A DNA stretch of 58,821 nt from JBAZDC01 sp041654595 (GCA_964551305.1 CAZKBT010000011.1:1-58821), one strand, 5' to 3'; shown: positions 8,960 to 17,593, numbered from the stretch's first letter. A program made the numbers and translations. Notes: a model not told the origin generated them from the letters alone.

Positions 8960-9142
8960 TCAGGCAGCGGGTGCGGCGAAGATGCGGGCGCCGCGCGGAC
9001 GAGCCACCAGCGTGTCGCCTTCGGCGACGTTCAGATCGTCGCGCAGGCGCCGCGACCAGCGTCGAGGCTCCTTGCGCGCCTTGGCGTCCAGCGCCTGGAA
9101 AGTTCCGAAACGCTTGGACACGTTATTGATTTCGATACTCAT
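8960..9142 (-). pseudogene. cysA: cysA remnant: sulfate ABC transporter ATPase with large in-frame internal deletion
   Basis: A 60-codon frame starts MSIEINNVSKRFGTFQALD, the canonical CysA N-terminus. It continues immediately as AKARKEPRRWSRRLRDDLN and ends GDTLVARPRGARIFAAPAA, which looks like the far C-terminus. CysA is normally about 350 residues, so roughly 290 are absent, including Walker A, the ABC signature and Walker B. The deletion kept the frame and the gene's place between cysW and cysH. The product cannot hydrolyse ATP. Unless another ATPase substitutes, the CysTW-Sbp importer has no motor. A misassembly across this gene is the alternative explanation. Confidence 0.85.
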
Positions 9143-9159
9143 GATGTACTCCGTGCTCG

Positions 9160-10005
9160 TCAGGCAATGGCGGGCCGCAGCGCGCCCATGGGCGGCTCCG
9201 TCGCGGCGCTGTCGTTCCCATGCCCGCGGCTCAGCCATTCGACCAGGTTCTTGGCCAGCAAGGTCACCAGCGCCAGCAAGGCCAGCAGCGATGCGACCGC
9301 AAACGAGGCGGCGAACATGTATTCGTTGTAAAGAATTTCCACATGCAGGGTCATGGTGTTGGTCAACCCCCGCACTTGGCCGGATACCACCGCCACGGCG
9401 CCGAACTCGCCCATGGCGCGCGCGTTGGCGAGGATGGTGCCGTACAGCAGTCCCCACTTTATGTTGGGCAGGGTGATGCGTCGGAACAGTTGCCAGCCGC
9501 TTGCGCCCAGCGTCAGCGCGGCCAGCTCTTCGTCGCTGACCTGGGCCTGCATGAGCGGGATAAGCTCGCGGGCGATGAAGGGAAAGGTGACGAACAAAGT
9601 GGCCAGGATCACCGCGGGCACGGCATAGACGATGCGGATATCGTGCGCTTGCAGCCACGGGCCGAACCAGCCTTGGGAACCGAACAGCAGCACGAACACC
9701 AGGCCGGCCACGACGGGTGAAACCGAGAACGGCAGGTCTATCAGCGTGATCAGGAATTGCTTGCCGTGAAACTCGAAGCGCGTGATCGCCCAGGCGGCGG
9801 CTACCCCGAATACCAGATTGGCAGGCAGGGCGATCAGGGCCACCAACAAGGTCAAGCGAATGGCCGACAATGCGTCGGGCTCGGTGATGGAGGCGAGGTA
9901 GACATTCCAGCCTCTTGCGAGCGCTTGCACGAAGACTGTCGCCAATGGCGCGGCCAGGAAGAGGGCGAGAAACGCCAGGGACAACCCGAGCAGGATGCCG
10001 CGCAT
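9160..10005 (-). CDS. cysW: Sulfate ABC transporter permease CysW, N-terminus disrupted
   Basis: The protein has 281 residues from the first in-frame ATG. It is a six-helix permease with the coupling motif EELAALTLGASGWQLFRRITLPNIKWGL and the GEFGAVAVVSG stretch typical of CysW. It pairs with CysT in sulfate import. The start is abnormal. An ATG at 10049, with a strong GGAGGGG ribosome-binding site and a 4-base overlap with the cysT stop, reads MSIDARPNI and then hits TGA. Removing two bases there would join it to LTEPRWMRGILLG of the body. The body has no ribosome-binding site of its own. The gene is probably frameshifted, or translated weakly from the internal ATG. Confidence 0.8.
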   Translation of the reverse strand: MRGILLGLSLAFLALFLAAPLATVFVQALARGWNVYLASITEPDALSAIRLTLLVALIALPANLVFGVAAAWAITRFEFHGKQFLITLIDLPFSVSPVVAGLVFVLLFGSQGWFGPWLQAHDIRIVYAVPAVILATLFVTFPFIARELIPLMQAQVSDEELAALTLGASGWQLFRRITLPNIKWGLLYGTILANARAMGEFGAVAVVSGQVRGLTNTMTLHVEILYNEYMFAASFAVASLLALLALVTLLAKNLVEWLSRGHGNDSAATEPPMGALRPAIA

Positions 10006-10045
10006 CCAGCGCGGTTCGGTCAGATGTTCGGGCGTGCGTCAATAC

Positions 10046-10939
10046 TCATGTTCCCCTCCCTGTATTGCGTCGGCCGGCCCACCACTGCAGGCCATTGACC
10101 AGAAGCAGCAAGAGAAAGGAGATCAGCAGCATCACCGTGGCGATCGCAGCGGCTCCGGCGTAGTCGAACTGTTCGAGCTTGGCGATAATCAGCAGGGGCG
10201 TAATCTCGGAAATCATGGGCATGTTGCCCGCGATGAACACCACGGAGCCGTACTCGCCCACCGCCCTGGCGAAAGCCAGCGTGAATCCGGTCAGCAGGGC
10301 GGGAAAGAAGGTGGGCAGCAGAACGCGCCGGAACGTCTGCCAGCGATCGGCGCCCAGGCTGATCGAGGCTTCCTCAATTTCGCGCTCGATGCCTTCGAGC
10401 ACGGGCTGTACCGTGCGTACCACGAAAGGCAGGCCTATGAAGATCAGGGCGATGACGATGCCGAGCGGCGTAAATGCCACTTTGACGCCCAGCCATTGCT
10501 CGACGGGCCCTCCCAGCCAGCCGCTGGAGGCATACAGTGATGTCAATGCGATGCCGGCCACCGCCGTGGGCAGCGCGAAGGGCAGGTCGACCAGGGCGTC
10601 GACCACTTTTTTCCCGGGGAACTCGTAGCGAACCAGACTCCAAGCGACGATCAGTCCAAAGACCAGGTTGACGAACGCCGCGATCGCCGAAGCGCCGAAA
10701 GTCAGTTTGAACGAGGCGACCACGCGGGGCGCGGAAACGGCCTCCCAGAATCCCGCGAAACCCAGCTCGGCGCTTTTGATGGGCAGCGTGGCCAGGGGGA
10801 TCAAGACCAGCAGGCTCAGGTACAGCAGCGCGTAGCCCATGGAAAGGCCGAAGCCGGGCAGGACGCCGAAGCGGCGTCGCCGGGCCGGCCGACGCCTCGA
10901 GGCGGAGCCAGCCCCCAAAGGCGTAGTCAGAGTGCTCAT
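10046..10939 (-). CDS. cysT: Sulfate ABC transporter permease CysT (CysU)
   Basis: The protein has 297 residues. A basic tail (residues 1-25) precedes the first membrane helix (FGLSMGYALLYLSLLVLIPL). The coupling-loop motif EEASISLGADRWQTFRRVLLPTFFPALLTG and GEYGSVVFIAGN are conserved in CysT/CysU. It forms the membrane channel of the sulfate/thiosulfate importer with CysW. It lies 17 bases after sbp, and its stop overlaps the original cysW start (ATGA). The gene itself looks intact, although its ATPase partner is deleted. Confidence 0.93.
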   Translation of the reverse strand: MSTLTTPLGAGSASRRRPARRRRFGVLPGFGLSMGYALLYLSLLVLIPLATLPIKSAELGFAGFWEAVSAPRVVASFKLTFGASAIAAFVNLVFGLIVAWSLVRYEFPGKKVVDALVDLPFALPTAVAGIALTSLYASSGWLGGPVEQWLGVKVAFTPLGIVIALIFIGLPFVVRTVQPVLEGIEREIEEASISLGADRWQTFRRVLLPTFFPALLTGFTLAFARAVGEYGSVVFIAGNMPMISEITPLLIIAKLEQFDYAGAAAIATVMLLISFLLLLLVNGLQWWAGRRNTGRGT

Positions 10940-10956
10940 GGATGCGGGCTCCGCGC

Positions 10957-11991
10957 TTACTTGCCTTTGGGTTGATAGATCTGGTCGAAGGTGCCGCCGT
11001 CGTCGAAGTGATCCTTCTGCGCCTTGCGCCAGCCGCCGAACTCGCCGTCTATGGTTACCAGCGTTGCCTCGGGGAACTGCCCGGCGTACCTGGCCGCCAC
11101 CTCTTTGTCGGTGGGCCGGTAGAAATTCCTGGCGATGATTTCCTGGGCTTGCGGGGTATACAGGTATTCCAGATAGGCTTGCGCCGCCGCGCGGGTGCCT
11201 TTCCTATCGACATTGCCGTCGACCACGGCCACGGGCGGTTCGGCCAGGATGGACAGGGAGGGCACGACGATATCGAACTTGTCCGGCCCGAGTTCCTTGA
11301 CCGATAGGAAGGCTTCGTTTTCCCAGGCCAGCAGCACGTCGCCCACGCCGCGTTCGACGAAGGTAATGGTCGAGCCGCGCGCGCCGGTATCGAGCACGGG
11401 CACGTTCTGGAAGAGCCGGCGCACGAACTCTTTGGCCTTCTCCTGGTCGCCGCCGCTGCGCTTGAGCTCATAAGCCCAGGCAGCCAGGTAATTCCAGCGC
11501 GCGCCGCCGGAGGTCTTGGGATTGGGCGTGATGACCTGCACGCCTTCTTTGACGAGATCGTCCCAATCCTTTATGCCTTTTGGGTTGCCCTTGCGCACCA
11601 GGAAGACGATGGTCGAGGTATAGGGCGAGCTATTGCCGGGCAAGCGGGCCTGCCAATCCTTGGGCAGGAGGCCGCGATCGGCAACCGCATCGATATCGTA
11701 GGCCAGGGCCAACGTGAGGACGTCGGCATCCAGGCCGTCGATAACCGAGCGGGCTTGCCGGCCCGATCCGCCGTGGGATTGGCGGATCGTCAGTGTCGTG
11801 CCAGTTTTTTCCTGGTATTCCTTGATGAAGGCGTCGTCGATGGCGCGGTAGAGTTCGCGCGTCGGATCGTAGGAGACATTCAGTAAGACCTGCTTGTCTT
11901 GCGCCGCGGTCGACACGGGAAGCGCGAGACTCGCGACGATAGCCGTTATGGCCAAAATTCCTGCTTTGCGCAACATGACCTCATTCCTCAC
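10957..11991 (-). CDS. sbp: Periplasmic sulfate-binding protein
   Basis: The protein has 344 residues. An N-terminal Sec signal is followed by NVSYDPTRELY and QSHGGSGRQARSVIDGL, the classic sulfate-contacting motifs of Sbp/CysP. WNYLAAWAYELK and VLLAWENEAFL are further family blocks. It captures sulfate or thiosulfate in the periplasm and delivers it to CysTW. The ATG at codon 6 (MLRKAG) may be the true start because it gives a more standard signal peptide. It is first in the minus-strand cys unit. In relatives this unit is CysB-activated, but I could not assign a CysB site in the 472-base leader. Confidence 0.93.
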   Translation of the reverse strand: MRNEVMLRKAGILAITAIVASLALPVSTAAQDKQVLLNVSYDPTRELYRAIDDAFIKEYQEKTGTTLTIRQSHGGSGRQARSVIDGLDADVLTLALAYDIDAVADRGLLPKDWQARLPGNSSPYTSTIVFLVRKGNPKGIKDWDDLVKEGVQVITPNPKTSGGARWNYLAAWAYELKRSGGDQEKAKEFVRRLFQNVPVLDTGARGSTITFVERGVGDVLLAWENEAFLSVKELGPDKFDIVVPSLSILAEPPVAVVDGNVDRKGTRAAAQAYLEYLYTPQAQEIIARNFYRPTDKEVAARYAGQFPEATLVTIDGEFGGWRKAQKDHFDDGGTFDQIYQPKGK

Positions 11992-12463
11992 ATTAACAGT
12001 ATGAGGAAGTAGTATGTAGACCAGGACTCAGGAAAGGAACGAATCAATCATTGATAGTTCATCGCTGTTTTTCATTAATACTCGCAGCTATGAGCACATC
12101 CCCGCCTTGAAAATATATGCGCGGCTGAGTCGTCGCGCATTCGATGCTCAAGCCGGGCCGTGTTGAAAAAATAGCCGCGCGTCTTCCGCCAACTCCCGAA
12201 GCCGGCCCAGCTCCGATGTCAACCAGGCCGTCAATTGCCATTCTTCCGGAGCGGCGTGCAGGCCGGATAAACTGGCCGTGAAGATCACGGTTCCCAACGA
12301 CGAGCACGTCGCCGACAAGGCAAATCCGCCTTCCAGGGATCGCCAAAGACGAGTTCCCTTTCGGACGAGCTGGATTTGATGGAAAACGAGGGTCGATTCA
12401 TGGGGGCGACGGCAGGCAATGGCAGGCTTTTATTGTATCGAGAGCAACGCCGTCGGATTGAAA
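11992..12463. other. Intergenic stretch with a possible 46-codon minus-strand frame
   Basis: These 472 bases separate sbp from the efflux genes. The minus frame 12148-12288, opening GTG and reading VIFTASLSGLHAAPEEWQL and LGRLRELAEDARLFFQHGPA before TGA, has coding-like composition, and the same frame stays open about 50 codons further upstream without a normal start. I do not recognise a family. It could be the tail of a decayed gene or a small protein. The part next to sbp (11992-12147) is AT-richer and probably holds the sbp promoter, although no clear -35/-10 pair was found. Confidence 0.3.
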
Positions 12464-14029
12464 TCAATGCGCTCCCGACGCCGCGGCCGCGCCGGCGCCG
12501 CCTTCGGCCTTCGTATAGCTGGCCAGCCAGACAAACGGAATCAAGCCGAGGAACATGATGGCCGATACGTAGAATATGTCGTTGGCGGCCAGCATGTAGG
12601 CTTGCTGGCTGACCAGTCGCTCCACTTGCGCCAGCGCCTGTTCGTACGAGAAGCCGCTGGACTGCAAGCCTTGCAGGGTGCGGGCCAAGGCATTGCCGCT
12701 GCTGTTCAAGCCTTCTATCAACTGGCTGTGATGCAAGGTCGCTCGGCGCTCCCAGAACGTCGTCGACACCGATGTGCCGACGGCGCCGGCGGTGATGCGC
12801 ACGAAGTTGGTCAGGCCCGATGCCCCCGGCATGCGTTCCGCGGAGATACCCGACAGCGTCAGTGTGATCAGGGGGATGAAGAAGAACGCCATCGCCACGC
12901 CCTGGATGACGGTGGGAATCATGATGGTCGTGAAATCCACCTGGGTGTTGAAGTTGGAGCGCATCCACAAGACCAAGGCAAAAATCACGAAGGCGAAGCT
13001 GGCGTAATGGCGTGGGTCGACTTTGGCGATGGTCTTGCCCACGACGGGCGAGAGGACCATGGCCAGAAGGCCGACGGGCGCCATGGCCATGCCCGCCTGC
13101 GTCGCGGTGTAGCCCATGTATTGCTGCAGCCATAGAGGTAGCAGCACGACATTTCCGAAAAACAAGCCGTAGCCGACCGAGATCGCCAATGTTCCCGCCC
13201 AGAAGTTCCGGATGCGAAACAGCGCCAGGTCGACGACCGGGTGTTTTTCGGTCAGTTCCCAGATCAGGAAGAATCCGAAGCCGACGATGGCAAGCACCGA
13301 GCACCCGACCACCAGGGAAGACTCGAACCAGTCATGTTCCTTGCCGATATCCAGCACGATCTGCATGGCGGCGACCCAGACTACCAGCAGGACCAGGCCG
13401 ATGGAGTCGATCGGAAGTTTTTGCTTCGTGGTTTCCCGATGCTGGAAGATGCGCCATGTCACCAGCACGGACAGGATGCCGACGGGGATGTTGATGTAGA
13501 AAATCCAAGGCCAAGTCATATTGTCCGTGATCCAGCCTCCCAGCAACGGTCCCATGACCGGCGCGATCAGCGTCGTCATCGACCACATCGCCATCGCCAG
13601 GCCGGCCAGCGCCTTGGGATAGCTGGAAAGCAGCAAGGCCTGGGAAAGAGGGATCATGGGGCCGGCGACGAATCCTTGCAGGATGCGAAACACGATGAGC
13701 ATGGTCATGTTCGGAGCCAGCCCGCAAAGCCATGAGGCAAGGATGAACAGCGCTACGCTGAGGACGAACAAGCGCACCTGGCCGAAGCGCTGGGAAAGCC
13801 AGCCCGTCAAGGGGACGGAAATGGCGTTGGCCACCGCAAAGCTGGTAATGACCCAGGTTCCCTGAGTCGTGCTGACGCCGAGATCCCCGGCGATGGCGGG
13901 CAAGGACACGTTCGCGATGGACGTATCCAGCACGTTCATGAAAACGGCGCCCGACAGCGCCAACGTGCCTAATGCGCGGGCGCGTCCCTCGAGAGGCGGG
14001 CGCGGCAGGGACGGCGACGTACTGGACAC
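12464..14029 (-). CDS. emrB: DHA2-family MFS drug exporter (EmrB-like)
   Basis: The protein has 521 residues with about 14 membrane helices. FMNVLDTSIANVSLPAIAGDLG is the motif D1 region of DHA2 (14-TMS) exporters, and GPLLGGWITDNMTWPWIFYINIPVG is motif C. EmrB exports hydrophobic compounds and uncouplers by proton antiport, with EmrA bridging to an outer-membrane channel. It is last of a four-gene minus-strand set (marR, outer-membrane factor, emrA, emrB), 6 bases after emrA. The substrate range is not deducible. Confidence 0.9.
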   Translation of the reverse strand: MSSTSPSLPRPPLEGRARALGTLALSGAVFMNVLDTSIANVSLPAIAGDLGVSTTQGTWVITSFAVANAISVPLTGWLSQRFGQVRLFVLSVALFILASWLCGLAPNMTMLIVFRILQGFVAGPMIPLSQALLLSSYPKALAGLAMAMWSMTTLIAPVMGPLLGGWITDNMTWPWIFYINIPVGILSVLVTWRIFQHRETTKQKLPIDSIGLVLLVVWVAAMQIVLDIGKEHDWFESSLVVGCSVLAIVGFGFFLIWELTEKHPVVDLALFRIRNFWAGTLAISVGYGLFFGNVVLLPLWLQQYMGYTATQAGMAMAPVGLLAMVLSPVVGKTIAKVDPRHYASFAFVIFALVLWMRSNFNTQVDFTTIMIPTVIQGVAMAFFFIPLITLTLSGISAERMPGASGLTNFVRITAGAVGTSVSTTFWERRATLHHSQLIEGLNSSGNALARTLQGLQSSGFSYEQALAQVERLVSQQAYMLAANDIFYVSAIMFLGLIPFVWLASYTKAEGGAGAAAASGAH

Positions 14030-14035
14030 GGCGGC

Positions 14036-15352
14036 TTAGTGCACGTTGTTGAGCGGGCGCGGCGCCGACGACGATGCAAGCGGCTTCGGCCGATCGTAGG
14101 CGGCCGGGGGCCGGCCCAGATTGGCGGCGATGATGCGGGCGATTTCCGCATCTGCGCCGGCTGTTTGCTCATCGTACACATCCGTCTGGGCGAACGGCTC
14201 GGGCCGAGGCGCCGTCGGCAGTATGCTTCCATCCTGGTTCTGGATGTCGACTTCGACGTCCATGGACAAGCCTATGCGCAGCGGCTTGTCCTTCAGTTCG
14301 CGAGAATCCAATGCGATGCGCACGGGCACGCGCTGCACGACCTTGATCCAATTGCCGGTTGCGTTCTGCGCCGGCAGCAAGGCGAACGCGGCGCCGGTGC
14401 CTACGCCCAGACCCGATACCGTGCCGTGATAACGCACCTTGCCGCCGTACAGGTCGGCCGTCAGCGTGACGGGCTGCCCCAGCCTCAAGTTGCGCAGCTG
14501 GTTTTCTTTGAAATTGGCGTCCACCCAAACCGTGTCGAGCGGCACCACCGCCATCAACGCCGTTCCCGCGGGTACGCGTTGTCCCAGCTGCACCGTGCGG
14601 CGGGCGACGTAGCCGTCGACCGGGGCCAGCAGGTCGGTGCGCCGGCTGGCCAGATAGGCTTCGCGCACCTTGCTGGCGGCGACCAGCACGCTGGGGTGTT
14701 CCTCGATATCGACGCCTTGGGTCAATGACTGATTGCTGACCAACTGTTCGCGCGCCGTCCGCAGGCTGGCTTGCGCGGCGAGGAGCGCGCTGCGCGCTGC
14801 TTGGGTTTGGACTTTGGCATGGTTCATTTCCTCGCCGGACACCGCGCCGTTGCGCGACAAGGCTTGGCGGCGGCGCAGATCTTCTTGCGCCCTGGCCAGC
14901 TCGCTTTGGGCGCGCTCGACCTCGGCTTCGCGCAGCGCGATCTGCGCCTGCAGCGATCCGTTATTGGCGTACAGGATGCGCACGTCCCGCAAGGTACGGG
15001 CCAGGTTGGCCTCCGCTTCCTGCAAGGCGATCCGCGCATCGGCGGGATCCAGCTTGATCAGCACCTGCCCTTTGCGCACGAAATCGGTATCGTCGGCATG
15101 AATGGCCTGCACCGTCCCGCCCGCTTGCGGCGTAATCTGGATGACGTTGCCTTGCACATAGGCATTGTCGGTCGTTTCATAATGGCTTCCCACCAGCCAT
15201 TCGTAGGCGGCGAATGCCAGGCCCAGAACGATGACCGCGGCGGTCAGCCTGGCCAAGGCCTTGCGTCGCGGGGTGGGAGCCGATTTGGCGGTCGGCGCGG
15301 CGTTCGCGTCGCCGGGCTTTGCGTCGCCTTTGCTGGGCGGTTGATTTCTCAT
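14036..15352 (-). CDS. emrA: Membrane fusion protein of MFS efflux system (EmrA-like)
   Basis: The protein has 438 residues. A cytoplasmic basic N-terminus precedes one membrane helix (about 36-55), then a lipoyl/barrel-sandwich half motif (TDNAYVQGNVIQITPQ), a long alpha-helical hairpin rich in Glu, Ala and Arg (about 100-230), the second lipoyl half (APVDGYVARRTVQLGQRV) and a beta-barrel domain. This is the HlyD/EmrA adaptor layout. The tail beyond residue 380 (Pro- and Ala-rich, ending PRPLNNVH) is longer than usual. It links EmrB to the outer-membrane lipoprotein encoded just upstream. Confidence 0.9.
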   Translation of the reverse strand: MRNQPPSKGDAKPGDANAAPTAKSAPTPRRKALARLTAAVIVLGLAFAAYEWLVGSHYETTDNAYVQGNVIQITPQAGGTVQAIHADDTDFVRKGQVLIKLDPADARIALQEAEANLARTLRDVRILYANNGSLQAQIALREAEVERAQSELARAQEDLRRRQALSRNGAVSGEEMNHAKVQTQAARSALLAAQASLRTAREQLVSNQSLTQGVDIEEHPSVLVAASKVREAYLASRRTDLLAPVDGYVARRTVQLGQRVPAGTALMAVVPLDTVWVDANFKENQLRNLRLGQPVTLTADLYGGKVRYHGTVSGLGVGTGAAFALLPAQNATGNWIKVVQRVPVRIALDSRELKDKPLRIGLSMDVEVDIQNQDGSILPTAPRPEPFAQTDVYDEQTAGADAEIARIIAANLGRPPAAYDRPKPLASSSAPRPLNNVH

Positions 15353-15422
15353 GATGTCGCTGACTGATCCGTAGGGTAAAGAGACGGCGGTCTCGATAAG
15401 GGATGAGAGGGGGTTGCCTGAC

Positions 15423-16907
15423 CTAGCCTGCCGGCGGCGTCTTGGACGCTACGTCGGCATCGGCATCGGCGTAGCCGCCGCCCAGGGCCCGGGCCAGTTG
15501 CGCCTGGACGTCCAGTTCGCGGGCGGCAAGGTCCACCGACAAGCGGCGCTGCGCCAGCACCTGGGTTTCGGCGGCCAGCACCTGGAGGTAATTCGCCAGG
15601 CCGGCCTTGAAGCGTTCGCGCGCAATGTCATAGGCGTTTTCAGCCGCCGCCTGCGCCATGGCTTGCTCGGTCCTCTGGCGCTCGATCGCTTCAAGCGAGA
15701 CGAGGCAGTCGGATACTTGGTGAACGGCATCGATCAGCGTGCCGTTGTACTGTTCGACCGCCGCGTCGTAGTCGGCCGTCGAGCTTTTCAAGCCTGCGCG
15801 CAAGCGCCCCGATTCGAAGATGGGCAAGCGTATTGCCGGTCCTATGCCCCATTGCCTGCTCGCGCCTTCGAACAACTGTCCGAATCCCAGGCTGGCGAAC
15901 CCCGCGAAGGCGGTGATGTTCACGTCGGGATAGAAGCGCGTCTTGGCGTGTTCGATGTCTCGGCCGGCTGCTTCGACGCGCCATCTGGCCGCGACGATGT
16001 CGGCGCGGCGGCCCACCAGGTCGACGGGGACGGCGCGGGGCGCGGACAGCACGGCCTGCTTGTCCAGGCGGGTTGCGGCTATGGTCGATGCGATACGTGG
16101 CTGGCCGGCCAAGGCGGCAAGCGCGTTGCGTTCGAGTGCGATCTGTTCGTGAAGGGACTCGATCTGCTGCCGGCTTTCAGGCAGTCCGCCTTCGCTTTGG
16201 CGCAGTTCGAGTTGCGTATCCAGGCCGGCTGCGACCCGATCGCGCACCAGGTCCAATGTTTCCGTGCGTTGCGCCAACGTGCGCTGCGCAAGCCGCAACT
16301 GGTTTTCCAGCCGCGCCAGGTTGACATAGCGCCGAGTGATGCTGGTGGCCAGCAGGATGCGGGCAGCTTGGGCATCGGCCCGGGCCGCGCGTTCGGAGCC
16401 GATCGCGGCATCGAGCAAGCTTCGTTGCCGCCCGAAGAAATCGATCTCCCAGCTCGCGCTCAATTGCGCCGTCCCGTTGTCCCGCACGCTGCCGGCTATG
16501 GGCGCGGGCACCATGCCGTTTTCGGTATATCGCTGGCGTGTCGCGTCCAGCTGTCCTTCCAGCCGGGGGCCGAGGCCGGCGCCGGCGGCTTGTGTTTGCG
16601 CCCTGGCGTGATCCAGGCGGGCTTGGGCGAGCTTTATCGTGGGGCTGCGGGTCAGTCCCAGATCCACCAGGCGATCGAGTTGCGGATCGCCGAACTGTTT
16701 CCACCATTCACGCTGAACACCCTCGTAATCGAACGGCGCGGCCGCCAAGCCCGCTGATTGCGCGTCGATCAAGCCGGCCTTGGGCTGGATGCCGGACATA
16801 TCGGCGCATCCGGCCAGGCATAGCGACGCGGCGACGACGGCAAGGGCTGTGCGTCCGCGTCCTTTGACAAGGGAAGAGGGCGATCGACCTGGCAAGGGAT
16901 GAGTCAT
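15423..16907 (-). CDS. Outer-membrane efflux lipoprotein (NodT/OprM family)
   Basis: The protein has 494 residues. A basic start and hydrophobic signal end in the lipobox LAGC (Cys34). Two outer-membrane efflux protein repeats follow, with long helices such as ARLDHARAQTQAAGAGLGPR and ARLENQLRLAQRTLAQRTETL, and the beta-barrel segments typical of NodT-type TolC-like channels. The ATG chosen gives a correct lipoprotein signal; the frame is open upstream but that part lacks protein-like composition. It lies between marR (17 bases) and emrA, so it is the dedicated outer-membrane channel of the pump. Confidence 0.9.
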   Translation of the reverse strand: MTHPLPGRSPSSLVKGRGRTALAVVAASLCLAGCADMSGIQPKAGLIDAQSAGLAAAPFDYEGVQREWWKQFGDPQLDRLVDLGLTRSPTIKLAQARLDHARAQTQAAGAGLGPRLEGQLDATRQRYTENGMVPAPIAGSVRDNGTAQLSASWEIDFFGRQRSLLDAAIGSERAARADAQAARILLATSITRRYVNLARLENQLRLAQRTLAQRTETLDLVRDRVAAGLDTQLELRQSEGGLPESRQQIESLHEQIALERNALAALAGQPRIASTIAATRLDKQAVLSAPRAVPVDLVGRRADIVAARWRVEAAGRDIEHAKTRFYPDVNITAFAGFASLGFGQLFEGASRQWGIGPAIRLPIFESGRLRAGLKSSTADYDAAVEQYNGTLIDAVHQVSDCLVSLEAIERQRTEQAMAQAAAENAYDIARERFKAGLANYLQVLAAETQVLAQRRLSVDLAARELDVQAQLARALGGGYADADADVASKTPPAG

Positions 16908-16924
16908 GGTGTGATGCGAGCGTG

Positions 16925-17413
16925 TCAGTCCGGCGTGGAGGACGGCTCTGTTTGCAAAGTTGTCAGAATGCGCCGCAGATAGCCTTTCAACTGCTCGGCT
17001 TCTTCCGGGCTGAAGCCCTTCAATGCGGATTGCTGGATGTCCTGGAGCACGGTCGGAATGACCTGCGCGACATCCCGGCCTTCGGGCGTCAACGCGATAT
17101 GAACGACCCGCCTGTCGACTTCGGATCGCTGCCGCTGGCACAAGCCTTTGGCTTCGAGGCGATCCAGCAGGCGCGTCATGCCGCCGGTATCCTGCATGCA
17201 TCCGCGCGCCAGTTCCGCCACCGTGTCCGCTTGGCCCACGTAAAGCTTGAACATCGGGTGCCATTGAGCATTGGTCAGGCCGTAAGGTTCGAGACCTTTT
17301 TCGACTTCCTGCCGCATGAGCGTCAAGACCGAACGCATGAGCCAGCCGAGACTATTCTGGTAGTCATAGCCGGAACCGGATGCAGGGGGAATGGTTTTCT
17401 CGCTCGTAGGCAT
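16925..17413 (-). CDS. MarR-family transcriptional repressor of the efflux operon
   Basis: The protein has 162 residues with a winged helix: VAELARGCMQDTGGMTRLLDRLEAKGL is the recognition helix and CQRQRSEVDRRVVHIALTPEGR the wing. The length and the position before outer-membrane factor, emrA and emrB genes match EmrR/MprA-type local repressors that respond to pump substrates. The promoter at 17420-17448 carries a palindrome in its spacer just upstream of the start codon, fitting autorepression of the whole four-gene operon. Confidence 0.9.
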   Translation of the reverse strand: MPTSEKTIPPASGSGYDYQNSLGWLMRSVLTLMRQEVEKGLEPYGLTNAQWHPMFKLYVGQADTVAELARGCMQDTGGMTRLLDRLEAKGLCQRQRSEVDRRVVHIALTPEGRDVAQVIPTVLQDIQQSALKGFSPEEAEQLKGYLRRILTTLQTEPSSTPD

Positions 17414-17419
17414 AGGCGA

Positions 17420-17448
17420 ATAGTATTTGACTAGGCAAATACTGTCAA
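17420..17448 (-). promoter_or_regulatory. Sigma-70-type promoter of marR-efflux operon with embedded operator
   Basis: On the minus strand, TTGACA (17443-17448) and TACTAT (17420-17425) are spaced by exactly 17 bases. The perfect dyad GTATTTG-N6-CAAATAC (17423-17442) fills the spacer and touches the -10 box. A MarR dimer bound there would block RNA polymerase. The site is 7 bases from the marR ATG, so the transcript would have a very short leader or start inside the codon region; a start downstream of the first ATG is possible. Confidence 0.6.
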
Positions 17449-17542
17449 GTCATCTTGTTATGCTGCCGCTCTTTCGATCCGTGGGGGCTCGGTCATCGGC
17501 TTGCATGTCAGTAGGTCGGGGTTTATCCCTAGGAGCAATGGC

Positions 17543-17578
17543 TTGTTCGTTCTTAAAAAAAACCGTATAGTCGGTTTT
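17543..17578 (+). promoter_or_regulatory. Promoter and TetR-type operator of the Paa-like oxygenase operon
   Basis: TTGTTC (17543-17548) and TATAGT (17566-17571) are spaced 17 bases apart. The dyad AAAACCG-N6-CGGTTTT (17559-17578) has perfect 7-base arms and overlaps the -10 box. ACCG/CGGT arms are common in TetR-family operators, and a TetR gene lies inside the operon at 20230. The ribosome-binding site GGAGGAG of the first gene follows 6 bases later. No second copy of this dyad was noticed elsewhere in the window. Confidence 0.6.
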
Positions 17579-17593
17579 AAATTGGAGGAGATC

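Noticed and set aside
15414..16757. 447-codon plus-strand frame opposite the outer-membrane lipoprotein gene
   Set aside because: The minus strand shows lipobox, efflux-channel repeats and operon context; the plus frame has none.
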